Below, one piece after another: positions 1-12,998 of a stretch of 64,000 bases of DNA. A program made the position numbers and the translations under genes. The notes under the pieces were generated by a model. The model did not search any database. It saw only the letters and a list, made by a program, of their open reading frames with translations, and was not told the DNA's origin. Source of the stretch: Setophaga petechia (taxonomy: Eukaryota > Chordata > Aves > Passeriformes > Parulidae); contig JANCRA010000008.1 in NCBI GenBank assembly GCA_024362935.1, forward strand, positions 31,614,557-31,678,556, written 5' to 3'. Every line of letters starts with the position of its first letter. The stretch's first letter is position 1.

Positions 1-689
1 AGCTGAACCAGTGCCAAGCACAGGGGCTGCAGCAACACTTAAGCATCCCAAACTTCCCCTCCTGGCAGCAACAAGTATCAGGTGTGGTTCATTTGGGGTT
101 TGAGGTTTTTTTTTTTTTTTGGTGTGTGCAGACCCAGCTGTGAGGTCAGGACAGGACAATGTGGGAGGAGCCCCTGGCAGGGCACAGAGGGGCATTGGGG
201 ACAGGGAGAAAGCTGCCTGTGAGGGTACCAGGCAGCACTGTGCTGGGGGATTGGGAGCAGCTGTGCCTTGATTTCACCAAAGGGGCTGCTCATGCATGAT
301 AATCATCCTGCTGCCTGCCTGGTTGGGGTCCCAGAGCCTGCCAGTGTGTAGTGAACCTGTCTGACCAACACTTTGCATCCACCCCCTGGTACAAACCCAG
401 GGGTTTCTGCTCTGTAGTCCATTTCTGTTGTAAAGCTGAGGCTGGGAGATGAAACCAAACATTTATTTAACTCTTGTGTTGTCCCTTTGACTAGTGACTG
501 TCAACAAAATTGAGGGGAAGGCTTGACATTATTGCAAGTAAGAGCTTCCTAAATATCTTGCTCAAGAAAAATAAGGGGAAAAAATCCCTAATCAATGTAT
601 TTCCTTTGAAATGTACATAAACTCAACATACTTGCTAAAAGTAAACATTGCATCGATGTTTCACCTTCAACTGCAGCAGGACAGAGGTG
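1..689. other. Intergenic, no gene seen
   Basis: No open frame here resembles a known protein and no splice-flanked exon is apparent. The only structured element is a run of 15 T at 106-120 followed by a short GT-rich stretch. The short open frames that occur are unremarkable for non-coding vertebrate DNA. Confidence 0.6.
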
Positions 690-760
690 GCTTAGATTTT
701 AGGCAACGTTTTTTAAGGGTGGAGACCACAGAGCACTGGGAGAGGCTGCTGAGAAAGGCC
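690..760 (+). mobile_element. Degraded CR1 LINE 3' fragment
   Basis: The stretch reads like a decayed copy of the CR1 3' region: a TTAGATTTTAGG-like segment, then GGGTGGAGA and GAGCACTGGGAGAGGCTGC. These correspond to the familiar CR1 segments around 'TAGATATTAGG', 'GGGTGGTGAGGCACTGG' and 'CAGGCTGCCCAGA'. It lies just upstream of a better-preserved CR1 on the same strand and may be an older, separate insertion. The match is from memory of the family, and the borders are approximate. Confidence 0.45.
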
Positions 761-892
761 AAGATCCCCATAACCAAGGGTGTTAGGGAACAATTAAGCA
801 AACATCTGTGTAGAGTGGTCTCTCCTTGGGGCAGAAGAAATAACTTCTGCAGGTCTGGAGTAGCATCTGTAGGCTGGAGAACTGGGTGGAGG

Positions 893-1657
893 GAAATGTT
901 CTAATGAGATTCAACAAGAGAAAATGCAGGGTCCTGCACCTGGTGAGGAACAACCCCACGTACCATCACAGTTTGGAGGCTGATGTACCAGAAAGCAGAG
1001 AAGGACCTGGGAGTCCTGCTGGGTGACAAGCTGGCTATGAGCTGGCAATGGGTCCTTGTGATCAGGAGGGCCAGTGGTATCCTAGGATGCATTGGGAATA
1101 GTGTGGCCAGCAGGTCAAGAGAGATGATCATCCCTGTCTACTCAGCCCTGGTGAGGGCTGTGCCCAGTTCTGGGCTCCTCAGTACAAGAAAGACAAGGAG
1201 CTACTGGAGAGAGTCCAGTGGAGACCACAAAGGTAATTTGAGTATGGAGCATCTCTCGTATGAGGAGAGACTGTGGGAGCTGGGCCTGTTTAGTCTGAAG
1301 ACTGAAGAGGGGATCTCATTAATGCATGTAAATATCTCCAAGATAGGTGCCAAGAGGATGGTGCCAGAGTGTTTACAGTGGTGGGCAGTAGCAGGACAAG
1401 AAGCAATCGCCATAAACTAAATCACAAGAAGATTCACCTCAACATGAGGAAGAACTTCTCTACATTGAGGGTGGCAGAGCACTGGAACAAGCAGCCCTGG
1501 GAAGTCATGGAGTCTCCCTTGGAGATATTCCAAACCCACCTGGACTTGTTCTAGTGTTTCCTGCTCTATGTGGCCACACCTTGGCAGAGGGGTTGGAGTA
1601 GGTGATCTCCAGAGGTCTCTTCCAACCCTAACAATTCTGTGATTTTGTGATTCTGTC
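893..1657 (+). mobile_element. 5'-truncated CR1 LINE (3' end of ORF2 plus 3' UTR)
   Basis: This is a typical avian CR1 tail. It contains the TGCAGGGTCCTGCACCTGG segment near 925-943. A frame then reads EKDLGVLLGDKLAMS, followed by VASRSREMIIPVYSALVR, the C-terminal region of CR1 ORF2 after the reverse transcriptase core. The frame breaks after about 1165, and a second frame carries LSYEERLWELGLFSLK. The element ends in degenerate ATTCTGTG octamers at 1634-1657, the hallmark CR1 3' terminus. It is dead: severely 5'-truncated, frameshifted and without an intact endonuclease or reverse transcriptase. No target-site duplication is expected for CR1 and none is seen. Confidence 0.93.
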
Positions 1658-3242
1658 TTTCCCAACTCCATATTAATTTTCTAGGCTTCTAGGTTCTTCT
1701 TTTGTACCTCTGTCCTTAACAAATGTCCCCATTCAATGTAGGATAGCAGCCAGCAATAGCTCCCAGCATGGTGCCAAGGTGGGAGATAGATGCCATGCAG
1801 GATATAGGAGGAGAGAGGAGGGGAGCTTCCAGAAGCTCCCTGAGCCACAGGGATAGTGATGGAGGCAGAAACACAATCTCTTGCTGAGGAGGTGTGGCTG
1901 CTCCACACCACACATCACAGGCCAGGACTCCATCCACATCATCATCAATTGGTGTCTTCACCACCTGGCTTTGCAGCTTCTACAATCAGGCTTTTGTGCT
2001 AAAAGTAAAATAAACAAAAATGCTGAAGGGCTCTTCTTTTAAGTTACTCTATGAATGAGATTCTCAGCTTTTAGTGCACTTTATTTTCCTGGATTGCCAG
2101 AATTCTGCTGATGAGGAAAGTTGCTGAGGGTTTATTTCACAACAAGAGGGCACACGATGTAGAGCACACCCTGGGATTTGCATAAGGCGACTGAGCACAA
2201 ACTGCAGTAATTTGTATTTATTTCATTGTGCCATCTTTAAATATTTTTCCTGCTCCTTAAAGACTGATTTACTGTCAGGAGAAATAAAGAATTTTGCATG
2301 TGGCAAAGAACTTTTTGTCAAGCAGTGACCTCCTAGCAATTGCACCACCATGCTCAGCATCTGCCCTGAGAGGACATTTTGCAATGTAACTTTAGCAAGA
2401 AATCACTCTCTTCTATTCAATGCCATGGATTTGTCTGATGACAAACCTTTTTGGGTAAACCTGTTCCTCATCTGTGCGTGAGTTTTTTCAACTCTCAAAT
2501 ATTCACAGAAGAGTTATATGACTGCTGAGTGTTTGCTGGTGAGATGGGCCCTACCAGTTCCACACATGACCCCAGTTTTCAGATCAAGAGGAAATTATGA
2601 CTGATGGTGATTTCTGCCTCTACTGCTAAATTGCTTAACTTCACTGAGATGGTACAAAATGTCACATCAGAAAGTTATTTGGGATCTTCTCTGAGAAAGA
2701 GATTTTCATCTTCAGGTGAACTGCAACTTTAATTTAGGGTTTCAGCATCTCTTTCTGTCAGGAGGTGTCTCTTTCAGGCCTCCTACACAGCTGCTGAGGC
2801 TTACCTGGGCCAGGGGCTTAATTTAGCTGATGCTACACAACTAGCTCTTCAAACTCCTTCTTGCTTTTGTCTCTTTTCTCTTCATCCTCTCCTTCAGCGG
2901 AAAAATCTTGCAAAGATGTATGCAGATTTAGCTACAGTACATGTGGGTCTTTCTCTCTCTGCTTCTGCTGTTCTATAGTCCCATGTTTTATCTACAAATT
3001 ATAAGTTGTCTTCCAGAAAAAAATGTTTCCAGCCCAAAACCAGATTAAGAGATTGCATAGCCAGGAAGAGCTGGTGTTTGGCTAACAGTGATTTAATTGA
3101 ATTTGCATTTGCTCTCCAGCATAGTATGTTTATGTTAGTTAAACTTGACCCATTTAAAAGAAAAAATATGTCTTCTGTTCTTAGATAAGTTTATTAGCTG
3201 TATACCAAAACATGTACAGCTCTGTATTCCCACCATGGACAT

Positions 3243-3350
3243 TTTGGGGGGTTCTTTTGTTGGGCTTTTTTGGTGGGTTTTTTGTTTATTTGGTTGGTTG
3301 GTTTTTGTTGGTTTTTTTTGTTTTGTTTTAGGGGTTTTTTTGCATCCTTT
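3243..3350. repeat. T/G-rich low-complexity tract
   Basis: Almost every base is T or G on the + strand for about 108 bp, with TTGG and GTTTTT units recurring and only occasional C or A. The complementary strand is therefore A/C-rich. It is a low-complexity tract rather than a clean microsatellite. The translated frames over it are runs of Phe, Gly and Val (or Lys, Thr and Pro on the other strand) and should not be read as genes. Confidence 0.85.
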
Positions 3351-6300
3351 CAAAGTGTAGACAATTGAAAATTTGTCTTCAGAGTTCAATTCCTGACCCA
3401 AAGTAAAAAAACCTCCAACTGCTTGTTAGCAGGAGAGGGAATTTCCATTGGTGAAGTTTTGCTCAGAAAGCTGTACCAATATACTTTTATTTCTCACACA
3501 GTTTGAAATTTCACTCCTTTTAATAGGGCTGATCGCCAGGCATCAGTTCCCAATTTCTCTGGGGTGATTGAAGACACATATATCCCAACTCCTTCTGCTG
3601 TCCTCCTTCTCTCCCCACCATAGAGAAAGCCATAACAGGAAGAGTTGTTTCTCCACCCTCCTTCAGTCTGTTGTCAACACGAGGCTGTTTCATACCCAGT
3701 GGTTGTGGATGCTGCAGTTGGGGTGTGATGCTGTAGCTTTCCACAAGCTACTCTGGAAGCAGCAGAGATGGATAGAGCCACCATCCTTCCCTCGGCAGCC
3801 TCACCTGCTCCTCTCTGCTGTAGGTTGTGAGGCTTCACATGGTGGCTGTCTCAGCTGTCACCACTGCTGGACTGCCCTGAGGAATGTCACTGGCACCTTG
3901 TTGAAAGTCTCTGGTTGAAGGATTTGTTTGCTGTCTGCAGAGTGTCCACAACTGCCAGGATGGGCTGAGCTGAGTGTGGGAGACCAGGATTTCTTCCTCA
4001 CCCTCAGGAAAAGCCAGGAGGCTAGCCCAAAACCCAAATGCTGACAAGTATGTGCATCATGCATTACTCTCGGTGGGACTAGTGTTTGCTCAGTTTCCAT
4101 CTAGAGTGGTTTGTATGTGATGGTTCCTTGGCCTGTCCATGGCTTGGGAGCAGAGAAGACACCTTAGCTCCAGCAGCCAGCACAGATTTTTGGTGCATCA
4201 GGCCATTAAAAGCAGCTATTTCTGTGCTACTTGGGATGTGAAGCTTGCAGGCTTCCTAGCCTCCAGGGACAATTGAATAAAGGATGTTATACTCTCGGAT
4301 CTTCCTGTACCAGTTCTTTCCTCAGCACGAAGATACTCAGCAAAATAGCTGTGCAAGTAATACTTTGAGAAACAAAGTGCCACAATGCATTAAAGAGAAC
4401 ATTGTGAGCATGATCAGAAGTGAAACCATGCAAGGAAAGCAGAGGAGAGCTCTAGGCAAAAACAACTACCACTGGGTCCTTGGCCCTGGGAGTGTGTTTG
4501 TGCCCAGGGCAGGTGACAGCAGGGCTGTGGGGCTGGGCTGTGGGGCTCAGGCAGAGGTGTGAGGAGCAGAGGGAGAGCCCAGGGCTGTGTGCAGAAGGGC
4601 TGCACAAACAGTGAAGGCATGCAGGGCATTTCCTAGCCCTGCTCCCAGCACTACATTTACACAGTCTGTCCCCTGGGACACTGGTGCACAAAACCTCCAG
4701 TGCCTCCCAGGGCCTGTGACTGACTGCTGAATGAATGCATCAGCCATCTGGAAAAGAACTGCCTTCTGCCTAAGAGTGTTGCCATCTCTTGGCTATTTGG
4801 GTCACACCCATCTGACTCTTCCTCCCGTCTCCATGGTTCTGAGATGCTGTGCATGTCCTGGCAGCGCTCCAAGCAGCACCATCTTTTGTTTGTTCTCTAT
4901 TCCACGCCCAGGCAAAAGTCTTGGTACTGCCTGCAGGTACTGATACCCTCCTTGAAAGAACACCAGTCCTATTTTTACATGTCTGTCACCCTGCAGTTCC
5001 TGAATGCCAGCCACGTGCTCACCTTCAGAAAGGGCAGGCTGTTTTATCAAGTGGGCTGAGGTTTGTGGGTTTTTGGTTTGGGGTCGTTTCTTGGAAGGGT
5101 AGGGTGAAGCTGTAGGACTACAGAGAAACCAAAAACGTGTCTCTTCATTTAACCCCTTTTAAACCAGCATGAAACTTCTGACCACCTCACCAGTTGTTAA
5201 GGCCTGTACTTCTGTCACAGACAGAAACAAAACCCTGAGTGACAACATTCCTGAACCAGGAAATTTTGAACTCTAAATTGCCTGTACCCAAATGTAATAT
5301 CTTCTAACATTTCATTTGAATTTGAGCAGCAGATACTAGAGAGGAAAAAAACCCAACTCTTTAAGGTAAGACTCAGATTAAATCTTTCATTTTACACTCT
5401 GCAGATTTTATCTCCTAAATATTTGATATTATCCTTTAAATGCCTACTTCCTGGCTCTTCGTTTTGCAAGTGATGAGAACATATCTAGTCTAGCAACTCT
5501 GTATCTTCTGAATAGATCACACTGTATGTGCTTGTGCTGGCAGTCGTTGCTTCCTTGATGGAGGAAATTAAAGGAATCAAGTTTTTCACCATCTTGGTGA
5601 TAAGAGAAATTCAATACTTTCATTGCCTACGCAAGCAGAGAGTCTCTTTTTAATCACATAGTACTAAAAGCAAATGAGTTTACCTCCAGATCTCCTACCA
5701 TGGATTCATAACACATCCCACATTCATCAGATAGAATAATGAATAAATAATGTAGGAAAAATGCTTCTAGCTATGAGTGGCATCCTTATTACAGGAACAC
5801 ATAGCATTTCAGACTCTAGAAATCTGAGGAAACTCACTGAAATGAGTTCTAAAATAGCTGCCATAAAAATTCACAGAAGGCTGGTATGATACAGAGGTGG
5901 CTTCTTCCCACCAGAAGCACCAGCAGGCTGAGAGCAACTGGAAAAAAGCTGCTGTAAGCGAAACACAGAAACAACAGCAGTGAGATCCAGCAGGAGCACC
6001 TCACACCCCGTTCTGCTCCTGGATTTGCTGGGCAAAGTGGACGAGCTCACTTCAGGCCTTGCTGTGAGGCACCAACCCAGCTGCTGGCCCACAATAGTTG
6101 GGCTTTTATTACTGCACTTTAATTACAGTGTGCTCAGAAAAAGAGAGCCTCTCCATCCCTAATTTCCACACCTGCTGGATAAATTGGTGAGGGAATGCCA
6201 GCTTCACATGAAAACTCCCTGGCTTCAGCCTCAATAGTGGCACCAGGAGCCAATGCAGCTGGCTTTTACTGGTATTTTTAGGTTGTGATCTGGGGGCTGC

Positions 6301-9300
6301 GTAGCTGTTTCAGCTTTCTTGGGCCTCTCTCAGCCCTTTGGGTGACAAGTGGGTCTGTCCCTGGCACATACTGCAGGCAGCTCAGCTGGTCTGGTGGGGC
6401 AGAGCCGAGGAAGGGGTGCAGGGAGGCGCTGCCTGTGCGAGGAAGAGTTGCCGTGTGCATTGCCCCATCACCCTGATGCTGAGCTATACTGCTCTGGCAG
6501 GACTTGCCAGGGATGACAGACAAAGCAACAGAGTGGAAGCACTAAAAAAGCCAGTCTCAAAATTAATGCATTGTGTAGAGGCAGTCATTTATCTGATGTT
6601 GGGTTTTGAGCAGTGAAATGAGTAAAGACAATAAATGAGGAGAGAAATTTAATATAAGTCGTTTCTAAGTAATTCAGTGAGGATCCTACATATCTTTGCA
6701 TGCAGAAAAGTTCTCATAGCAACCAGCTTTGTAGCACTACCCCTGATCATGACAGTTTTGTGTATTTTCAGCAAATCTCATATGTCTTTTGTTGGTTCTC
6801 TTAAAGTAGCTGTGGCATGTAGGCATCTTCCTGACAGAAGCAGAGCTGCTTCACTGCCCTCTGCCTCCCAAAGTACTGGTGAAAAGAGTTATGTGTCCCT
6901 AGCTAGAGTTACTTGAGTCAGTTGTCCCAAGACAGTGGGAACTTCACGAACTTCCATTTGTATTTGGGTAATTAATCAAATGAATTATTTATCTGTTCCC
7001 AACACTTGCAAAATAGCAGCAATACCATAAATCAACCACTCCTGCCTTAATAGAATTCAAATCTTATATTTCCCAACTACCAGTCGACTGGATATGAAAA
7101 AGGAGTAACATCACATATGAGTAGAGTGCTCAGTGTTAGTGGAAAGGAGTGAGATGATCCTCTGGGATGCTGCAACCCTAAATGAAAGGATGAAAGACCT
7201 GGAAGGCCATTCGAGTTGCACAGTAAGAGCAAAGGACTGAAAAGCTATTTGCTGCTTGATGTATTCTGTATTTTCTGCACATAAAATTGCATTTTTGCCA
7301 AATAGAGTCAGGGTGTCAGTGCATGGAGATTGGGTCATGTTGTCTTAGCCTTCTGCACAACAGTCTTTGGACTGAATCACCTGAGCTTTTCACTTCCAGA
7401 CTGTGAGAATCCAAAAGGCTTTTTTATGTCATTCCAGTTGAAATAAAATCCTCTCCTTGCTGAAAATTAATTATTGAGTGTTCTGCTGCTTTATAATATA
7501 TTTATGTGCTCTTGGGAACCTCTTTGTGTTAGAGCACAGAAAGCAACATTTTAAACGCAGGTCAGGCAAGAGAAGTGCCCAGCTCTGCTGTGTGATGCCT
7601 TTCCTGCATGCAGATCAGGAGGTGATGCTATCCACAGGCAGTGGGCACTGACCACAGAGCATCTGTGATCTGGATCTCCTGAGCACTGTGAAATGGAAGA
7701 TAAAGAGAACCCTGATGTTTGGGATGGATTGCTACTCCTATGCAAAGTGCTGTGCTCAATATGCTTCCCTCAAATTCAGGTTAAATGAATACAGTGCAGG
7801 CCTGCAAGGAGCTGTATTCTGTATTCTGCTGGGATTTCTAGCTGGGCTTATCCCCATGGCAATCGCACCTTCCAGAGGCATGGCAGGCACTGTGGCTGGC
7901 AGCTGCCATAGCCCCCTTATTCTTGCCTCCCATCCCCAAAGGGACCAATGTGTGCAGTGGAGTGTTTTGGTGACCTTTTTGCTTCTGTATTGTGCAAGGT
8001 TTTTTTAATGAGTGTAATTTTACTGTCATTTATATGTTAGGAAAGGCCAGCTAAGAGCCAGAAGAGCAGTCTGGGCTGGGGACTGGATCACAGAAACTCC
8101 CCAGCTCTTGTAGCAGTCCTTTCCACCAGCACAAGCCAGCCACTGAGGAACACGTGTCCCTGCCTCAGGTGGCTTTGCTCTGCTCATGGGGAGCAAGCAG
8201 CTGAGGGGTGACAGCTCACCCACAGTCAAGTCTGACAGATGGAGGCTATCCTGGGCAGCACAGCTTTGCTCTGCCTTCCCAGTTTCCAGGAAAGAGGGCT
8301 TGAGCAAGAAGGATTCATCACCCCCACTTGCTGGAGCTCACTAGAGCCAGGCAGAGTCACTTGACTGTGACTGAAGGTGAGAGATGAAGGAACAGGAGAG
8401 CATGGGCTGAAAGCTCAGTGTATTGCTGCTCTGATAGCTCACTCTCACTCTTGAAAAGCAATTAAAAAAGTAAAATCCACAAACTCATAGGGCTGGGTCA
8501 GTCCTTCTGTTGCTGTTATGCTGTTAACATATTTTGTCGTCCTCCTACGCTGAGTTTCTTTCTTGTTATGCTTAACCTTGACCACTAAGGAAAAAAAATC
8601 ATCTAGCAACTTCAAATTCAGTGATTCATTCCACAAGTTACTGCATTTTCTAAAACACAATCTACTCTAAAGTCCTAATTGGAGGCTTATAGCCTGCCGC
8701 TAAAGTTTGCCTTTGGCCTAGAAAATGGAAGCAGCTGTATTCAAACACACTTACAGAGCTGGGCTTGCAAATATAGCAGTGATGGACTGCTTAACTGAAT
8801 GCTAAAGCAACTGGGGACCAGAGGGGATTTCATTAAAACCTCTAAGAAAGGCCTTTAGCTTTGCTTTAATCAGTCACTAATCCCAGGTGTGGCACAGGAA
8901 CAAGTGGGTGCTCTGGGAAGAGGTGTTTGGGTGAGTTGGCATTAGGCAGCATCCCAGCCTTGTGGTGCAAGGAGAGTCAGAATCAGGCTATCACTCTGAC
9001 AAGGCACTCAGAGGGAAAATCCCACTAAACATGAAGAAAAAAAGATTCAAACTCTGTGGAGGTTTCATGTATGACAAGGCTCGTACATGTATGAGAAATT
9101 TCCTTCAGGTATTTCCTTCCTACCTCCAGTTCCCTACTGCCCCCAGCAACATCCTCCCTGCAACTTGTCTGCTTCAATCATCATCTGCAGGCTGGAATAG
9201 CATACTTTTTGGGTGGATATGACATTGCTTGAATGGTAAGAGGTAAAAACATCATTATTTGCTTTTAGGAAGGAAAACACAGCGAAACCAAATAGGCTTG

Positions 9301-10508
9301 GATTCACTCGACTCTTTATTCAAAATGCAAGCCCTGAATATCAGCTCGTGAGAGTAACCAGATTTGGTTCATGGCCAGCTGCATAGGCCAGGCTGTGTTT
9401 CAGCCAGGGGGCTTTGCCTGCTCCCCCTGCAAGGAGGAGCTTTATGGCTCTGGAGGAGATCCCCCCATGTTTCCCACGGCAGCCTCTGTTTGCACAAATA
9501 ACTTCCCAGGCAATGCTGGCCACACCTGGAAACCCTAACATAAGTTTGTCTGCCGAGCATCTTTCTTTAGTCTCTTCTAAGTCTTAAATTTACCAGAAAA
9601 CTTGCCAGCAAGATCCAGAGACCAGATTGAGATTAATTTAAAATCTGGCCGACAAAAGAAGGCTCAGACGGAGCCAGCGCTGCACTGAATATGTCACCAG
9701 CTGCCTTTCTTCTCTGCTCTGCTCCAAAAGACAGCCTATCTACTTCAAACAGGCAGCCTTCCTTTTCCACCTTCTCAGATGTTTTTAAGCAACCTAGTTT
9801 CACTGGAGAGCAGTCCATGGGGGCTGGGGTTTCTTACTTTGAAAATGTGAGACCTTCTGGGCATCAGCCACCAGGAGAGTGCCAGTCACCAAAAGCAGGC
9901 GGTTTTGGAGGCTTACCAAAGCTGCTGCAGAGGCAATTCTCCACGGGGAGGGGAAAGGTTCAGAAATTGTTCTCAGCCAACTTGGTCCACACTGTGAAAC
10001 CCTTGCAAAAAGGAAATGGTCTTCCTACGTGTCAGTTTTGACATTGCCATCCTGTTTCTTTCTGCATTTCAGCATGCTAATTGCTTGGAAAGGTGGGGGG
10101 TAAAAGATCTTATACTTAGATCTTTGTGTAGGTGCTGTTGCTAAGATGCATGATGGAGAAAAAAAGTTCCTTTTTTCTTTTGATTTTATTCCCATCCTGG
10201 CCATACTCTGCAGAGGAGCAGGGAGGAGGGGTACCATTCCCTTGCACACCAGCCCAGAGTCTGGCAGGAGGGAAGGGTGCTGTGGCAAGGGGCAGACACC
10301 CTGTGAGAGGTGGGGAGAGGCTCTTCCTGGGGCTCTGCCTCAAACCACAGGGATGGCAAAGGTGAGCTGCTGTGTCCTGGGCAAGGCCCACTGCTAGTCC
10401 TCACTCAGCTGCTCCATCCTTGCCATGCTCCCTGAGCAGTATCATCTCTCTGCCCATCTCTAGGACTGTGAAGTCAAATAGAGATAACATATACTCCCCA
10501 AGTTTTTT

Positions 10509-10532
10509 CACAGTGTTTTTTTCAACACTGTG
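10509..10532. repeat. Short perfect inverted repeat (hairpin)
   Basis: The arms CACAGTGTT and AACACTGTG are perfect reverse complements of 9 bp around a six-base loop. The pairing does not extend outward. It is too short for a microRNA precursor and is not followed by a T-run terminator, which would mean little in a vertebrate anyway. Function is unknown and probably none. Confidence 0.6.
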
Positions 10533-12704
10533 TGCAGAGAGCATGAAGTAGGGCATGCCAGTGTGTCTTCCACAGTAGCTGCTTTGTCAGTCAATGTAGA
10601 TCACTACTTTGTTACCACAAATTTCTTGTCTCTTCTGCAGTTCTGAAACCTGTGTTGAGGCTATTAGATTAACCATAATACTGTCCTGTCTTAGAAGAAA
10701 GACCCTCCCCAAAGGGATATGCTGTTTGTTTCTGGCTTTCCTTCTTTTTGGCCAGCTTGTTATTTTTCATCAGCCATGGATATGATTTCTGAATTTTCTG
10801 TTGTGTAAAATACTAAAATTCATTAACATCAGACTGAGCCATTTTCTGTTTAGTGTGAGAAACTAACTCCACAGTGCACTGCTGTTCAGAAGAACCTCAT
10901 ACTGGCTTCAAAATATGTGTGTGCAGTCTCTAAACAAGAGTTAAACTTGACAGAAAAAGAAAATTCAGGAGATGCAAACAGGAAGAAAAGTAATTGCATG
11001 AAGTGCCACATTTTGCAGAAACTCTTGTTGCTATTTTTACTTTTTCTGTGTTGTACCGCTCTCTCTGAAGTTGCTCTCTCAGCAAACAGGGCCAGGATGA
11101 AAGACAGGCTGATTAGCAAAATCAAGGCTGCTGAAGAATCACTGATGCAGTGGGTGGTGATCCTCCCCTGAGCCAGCTAAGCATTAGTGCAGCAATGCAG
11201 CAGGAGGAACCCAAAATCCTGGCCATGTACAGACAATGGAAGGTTTTAGGTGCCTTCTATGAGTGAAGTTTGTTTGGGATAGCCAACAACTGCCATTATT
11301 TAAAGGTGGAAAATGCTTTCCTGATCTATAACTACTTTATATTTTCAGGGTAGAGAACTGCAGATGCATGCAAATGTTTGCAGAGATTTCCTTATTCTAA
11401 GATACTCCACAAATGCTGTCATTGTTTGTCCACCCAGCTGCCAGACCCTCTTCCTGAAAGATGTGGATGCGGAAAGTAGTGAACCACTTTCTCTTGAAGG
11501 ACCTGAAGTCCACATTCCTTCAATTGACTCCCCTGTGTTTGCAGGGAAGGGAGAACTAACTGTTGCTCTTCAGTTAAAAGCAACCAAACCTAAAAATGCC
11601 AAATAAGTCTGCTGGGGTCATTACACTGTTTCTGAGCTGCTAATTCTTCAACAAATTGCAAAAAGGGAGACACTGTGCTAAAAATATTGGTTTTTTTTTA
11701 AAAAAAATCTTCTTTTCTGCCCTACTTTGTAGGAGCAAAATGAAGAAATCCCACCAGGAGAGCTATTACCAGCCCTGTGCACATCCAGCCCCTGCACATG
11801 CCCTGTACCACTTGCTCAAGAAGGAAGGCAAACAGGGCGGGGATCCCTTGCAGGGCCATTTCCTTTACCACAGGTTCCGTTCCCAGCTGTGCTTTTTCCT
11901 AGGGCTTCAGATAAAGGAGAAGTAAATCCTGCTGTTGCAATTATTCAGAGAACTCGGTCCCAGAGTGTTACCAATGTACCAAGAGGCTGCAGACACAAAA
12001 CAGGGACATTTTTCAGAACAATTTCTCAAAAAGCTACCTGAAATACAGAACAGAATAAGCCCATCTCAATTTAACCTTTTTTTGTCCTTAATGAAAGTGT
12101 TCTCCTCTGCTGACACATGCACAGTAGGCAATATGAAAGCTTTGGATATCCATCCTTTGGAAACAGCTCCTTGTTTTTCCAAAGCCAAGATGCTCCAATT
12201 TTAATACAATCCCACTGCTGACTGTGCCATGGCCACCTGCAGTGTTTGGGTTGAAATTGGGGAAGGATCAAAAGCTTGAGTCTTCAAATTGCCACTATTT
12301 AGAATTAAATGCTCAGATTCCCTGGGACCTTGGCACCAGGTGTCAGGGACACTTGGCCTGGGAGATAGCACCTAAGTCAGGGCCAGTATCAGCAAAAGTT
12401 TCATAGAAAATGGACTGGGCTTGAAACCAAACTACCTCACTGGTGAAGCTGATGTTACACCATCTTTGCCATTACCTGTGTGAGCTACGATGAAGTGATG
12501 TCTTCCTAGAAAACAGAGGAAGTTCAAGGTTTAGGGTTGTTTCAGCTCTTGGAGATAGAGAATGTGTGTTAGTGAAACTTTCCCACCTGACCACTCAGAT
12601 GCCACTCTGTCGCAGACACCTTTTGTGAAAAATCCTTTCTTAGGATTTTTTCTGCTGGAGCTGAGAAGTTTCAGTAGCAAATGTAAACAATTATTATCTG
12701 CTGC

Positions 12705-12998
12705 TGTGGAATGCAACAGGTCCACCTGTGATTGGTCTTCTGTAGATGTTTGGATCTACTGACCACTCACAGCAGGGCTGCTCTTGCTCTCTGCCAGAGA
12801 GACAGATCTTTGTTATTATTCTTTCTATTCTTTTCTTAGTATAGCCAGCTTCTGAAGAAGCCTCTTCTTTTCTATTTATATGTAGTATAGTTATAATGTT
12901 ATATGTATATCATAATATAATAAATCAAGCATTCTGATAATAGAATCAAAATCCCTGTCTCTTCCATCCCCTAAAAAACCCCTGTGACCACCATCACA
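12705..12998 (+). mobile_element. Solo LTR of passerine endogenous retrovirus type
   Basis: About 294 bp begin with TG (TGTGGAATGCAACAGG) and end with CA. In order they contain CTGTGATTGGTC, a GACCACTCACAGCAGG block, a pyrimidine-rich TTCTTTCTATTCTTTTCTTAG, repeated TCTTCTTTTCTAT, an AT-rich stretch with TATAGTTATAATG, then AATAAA at 12919-12924 and an ATTCTGATAATAGAATC block. I recognise this order from abundant songbird LTRs. The TATA-like and AATAAA elements suggest + orientation. No internal gag or pol sequence, no second LTR and no clear target duplication was seen, so it is most likely an old solo LTR. Borders are approximate to about 15 bp. Confidence 0.72.

Larger units (their letters stand above)
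1658..12704. other. Intergenic, no gene seen
   Basis: About 11 kb without a recognisable exon, RNA gene or mobile element. All open frames are short and none resembles a known family. The tracts I can point to are the T/G-rich stretch at 3243-3350 and a 9-bp-stem hairpin at 10509-10532. The blocks around 8660-8900 and 9290-9690 look compositionally like single-copy DNA and could be conserved non-coding sequence, but that cannot be judged without an alignment. Confidence 0.55.

Noticed and set aside
983..1420. 145-codon open frame as a host gene.
   Set aside because: It is the C-terminal ORF2 region of a CR1 LINE, with EKDLGVL and ASRSREMI motifs, and ends in repeat sequence.
3135..3401. Open frames of 71 and 88 codons over the T/G tract.
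   Set aside because: They are translations of low-complexity sequence, rich in Phe, Gly and Val or Lys, Thr and Pro.
10509..10532. MicroRNA precursor or terminator hairpin.
   Set aside because: The stem is only 9 bp and does not extend, far shorter than a microRNA precursor.
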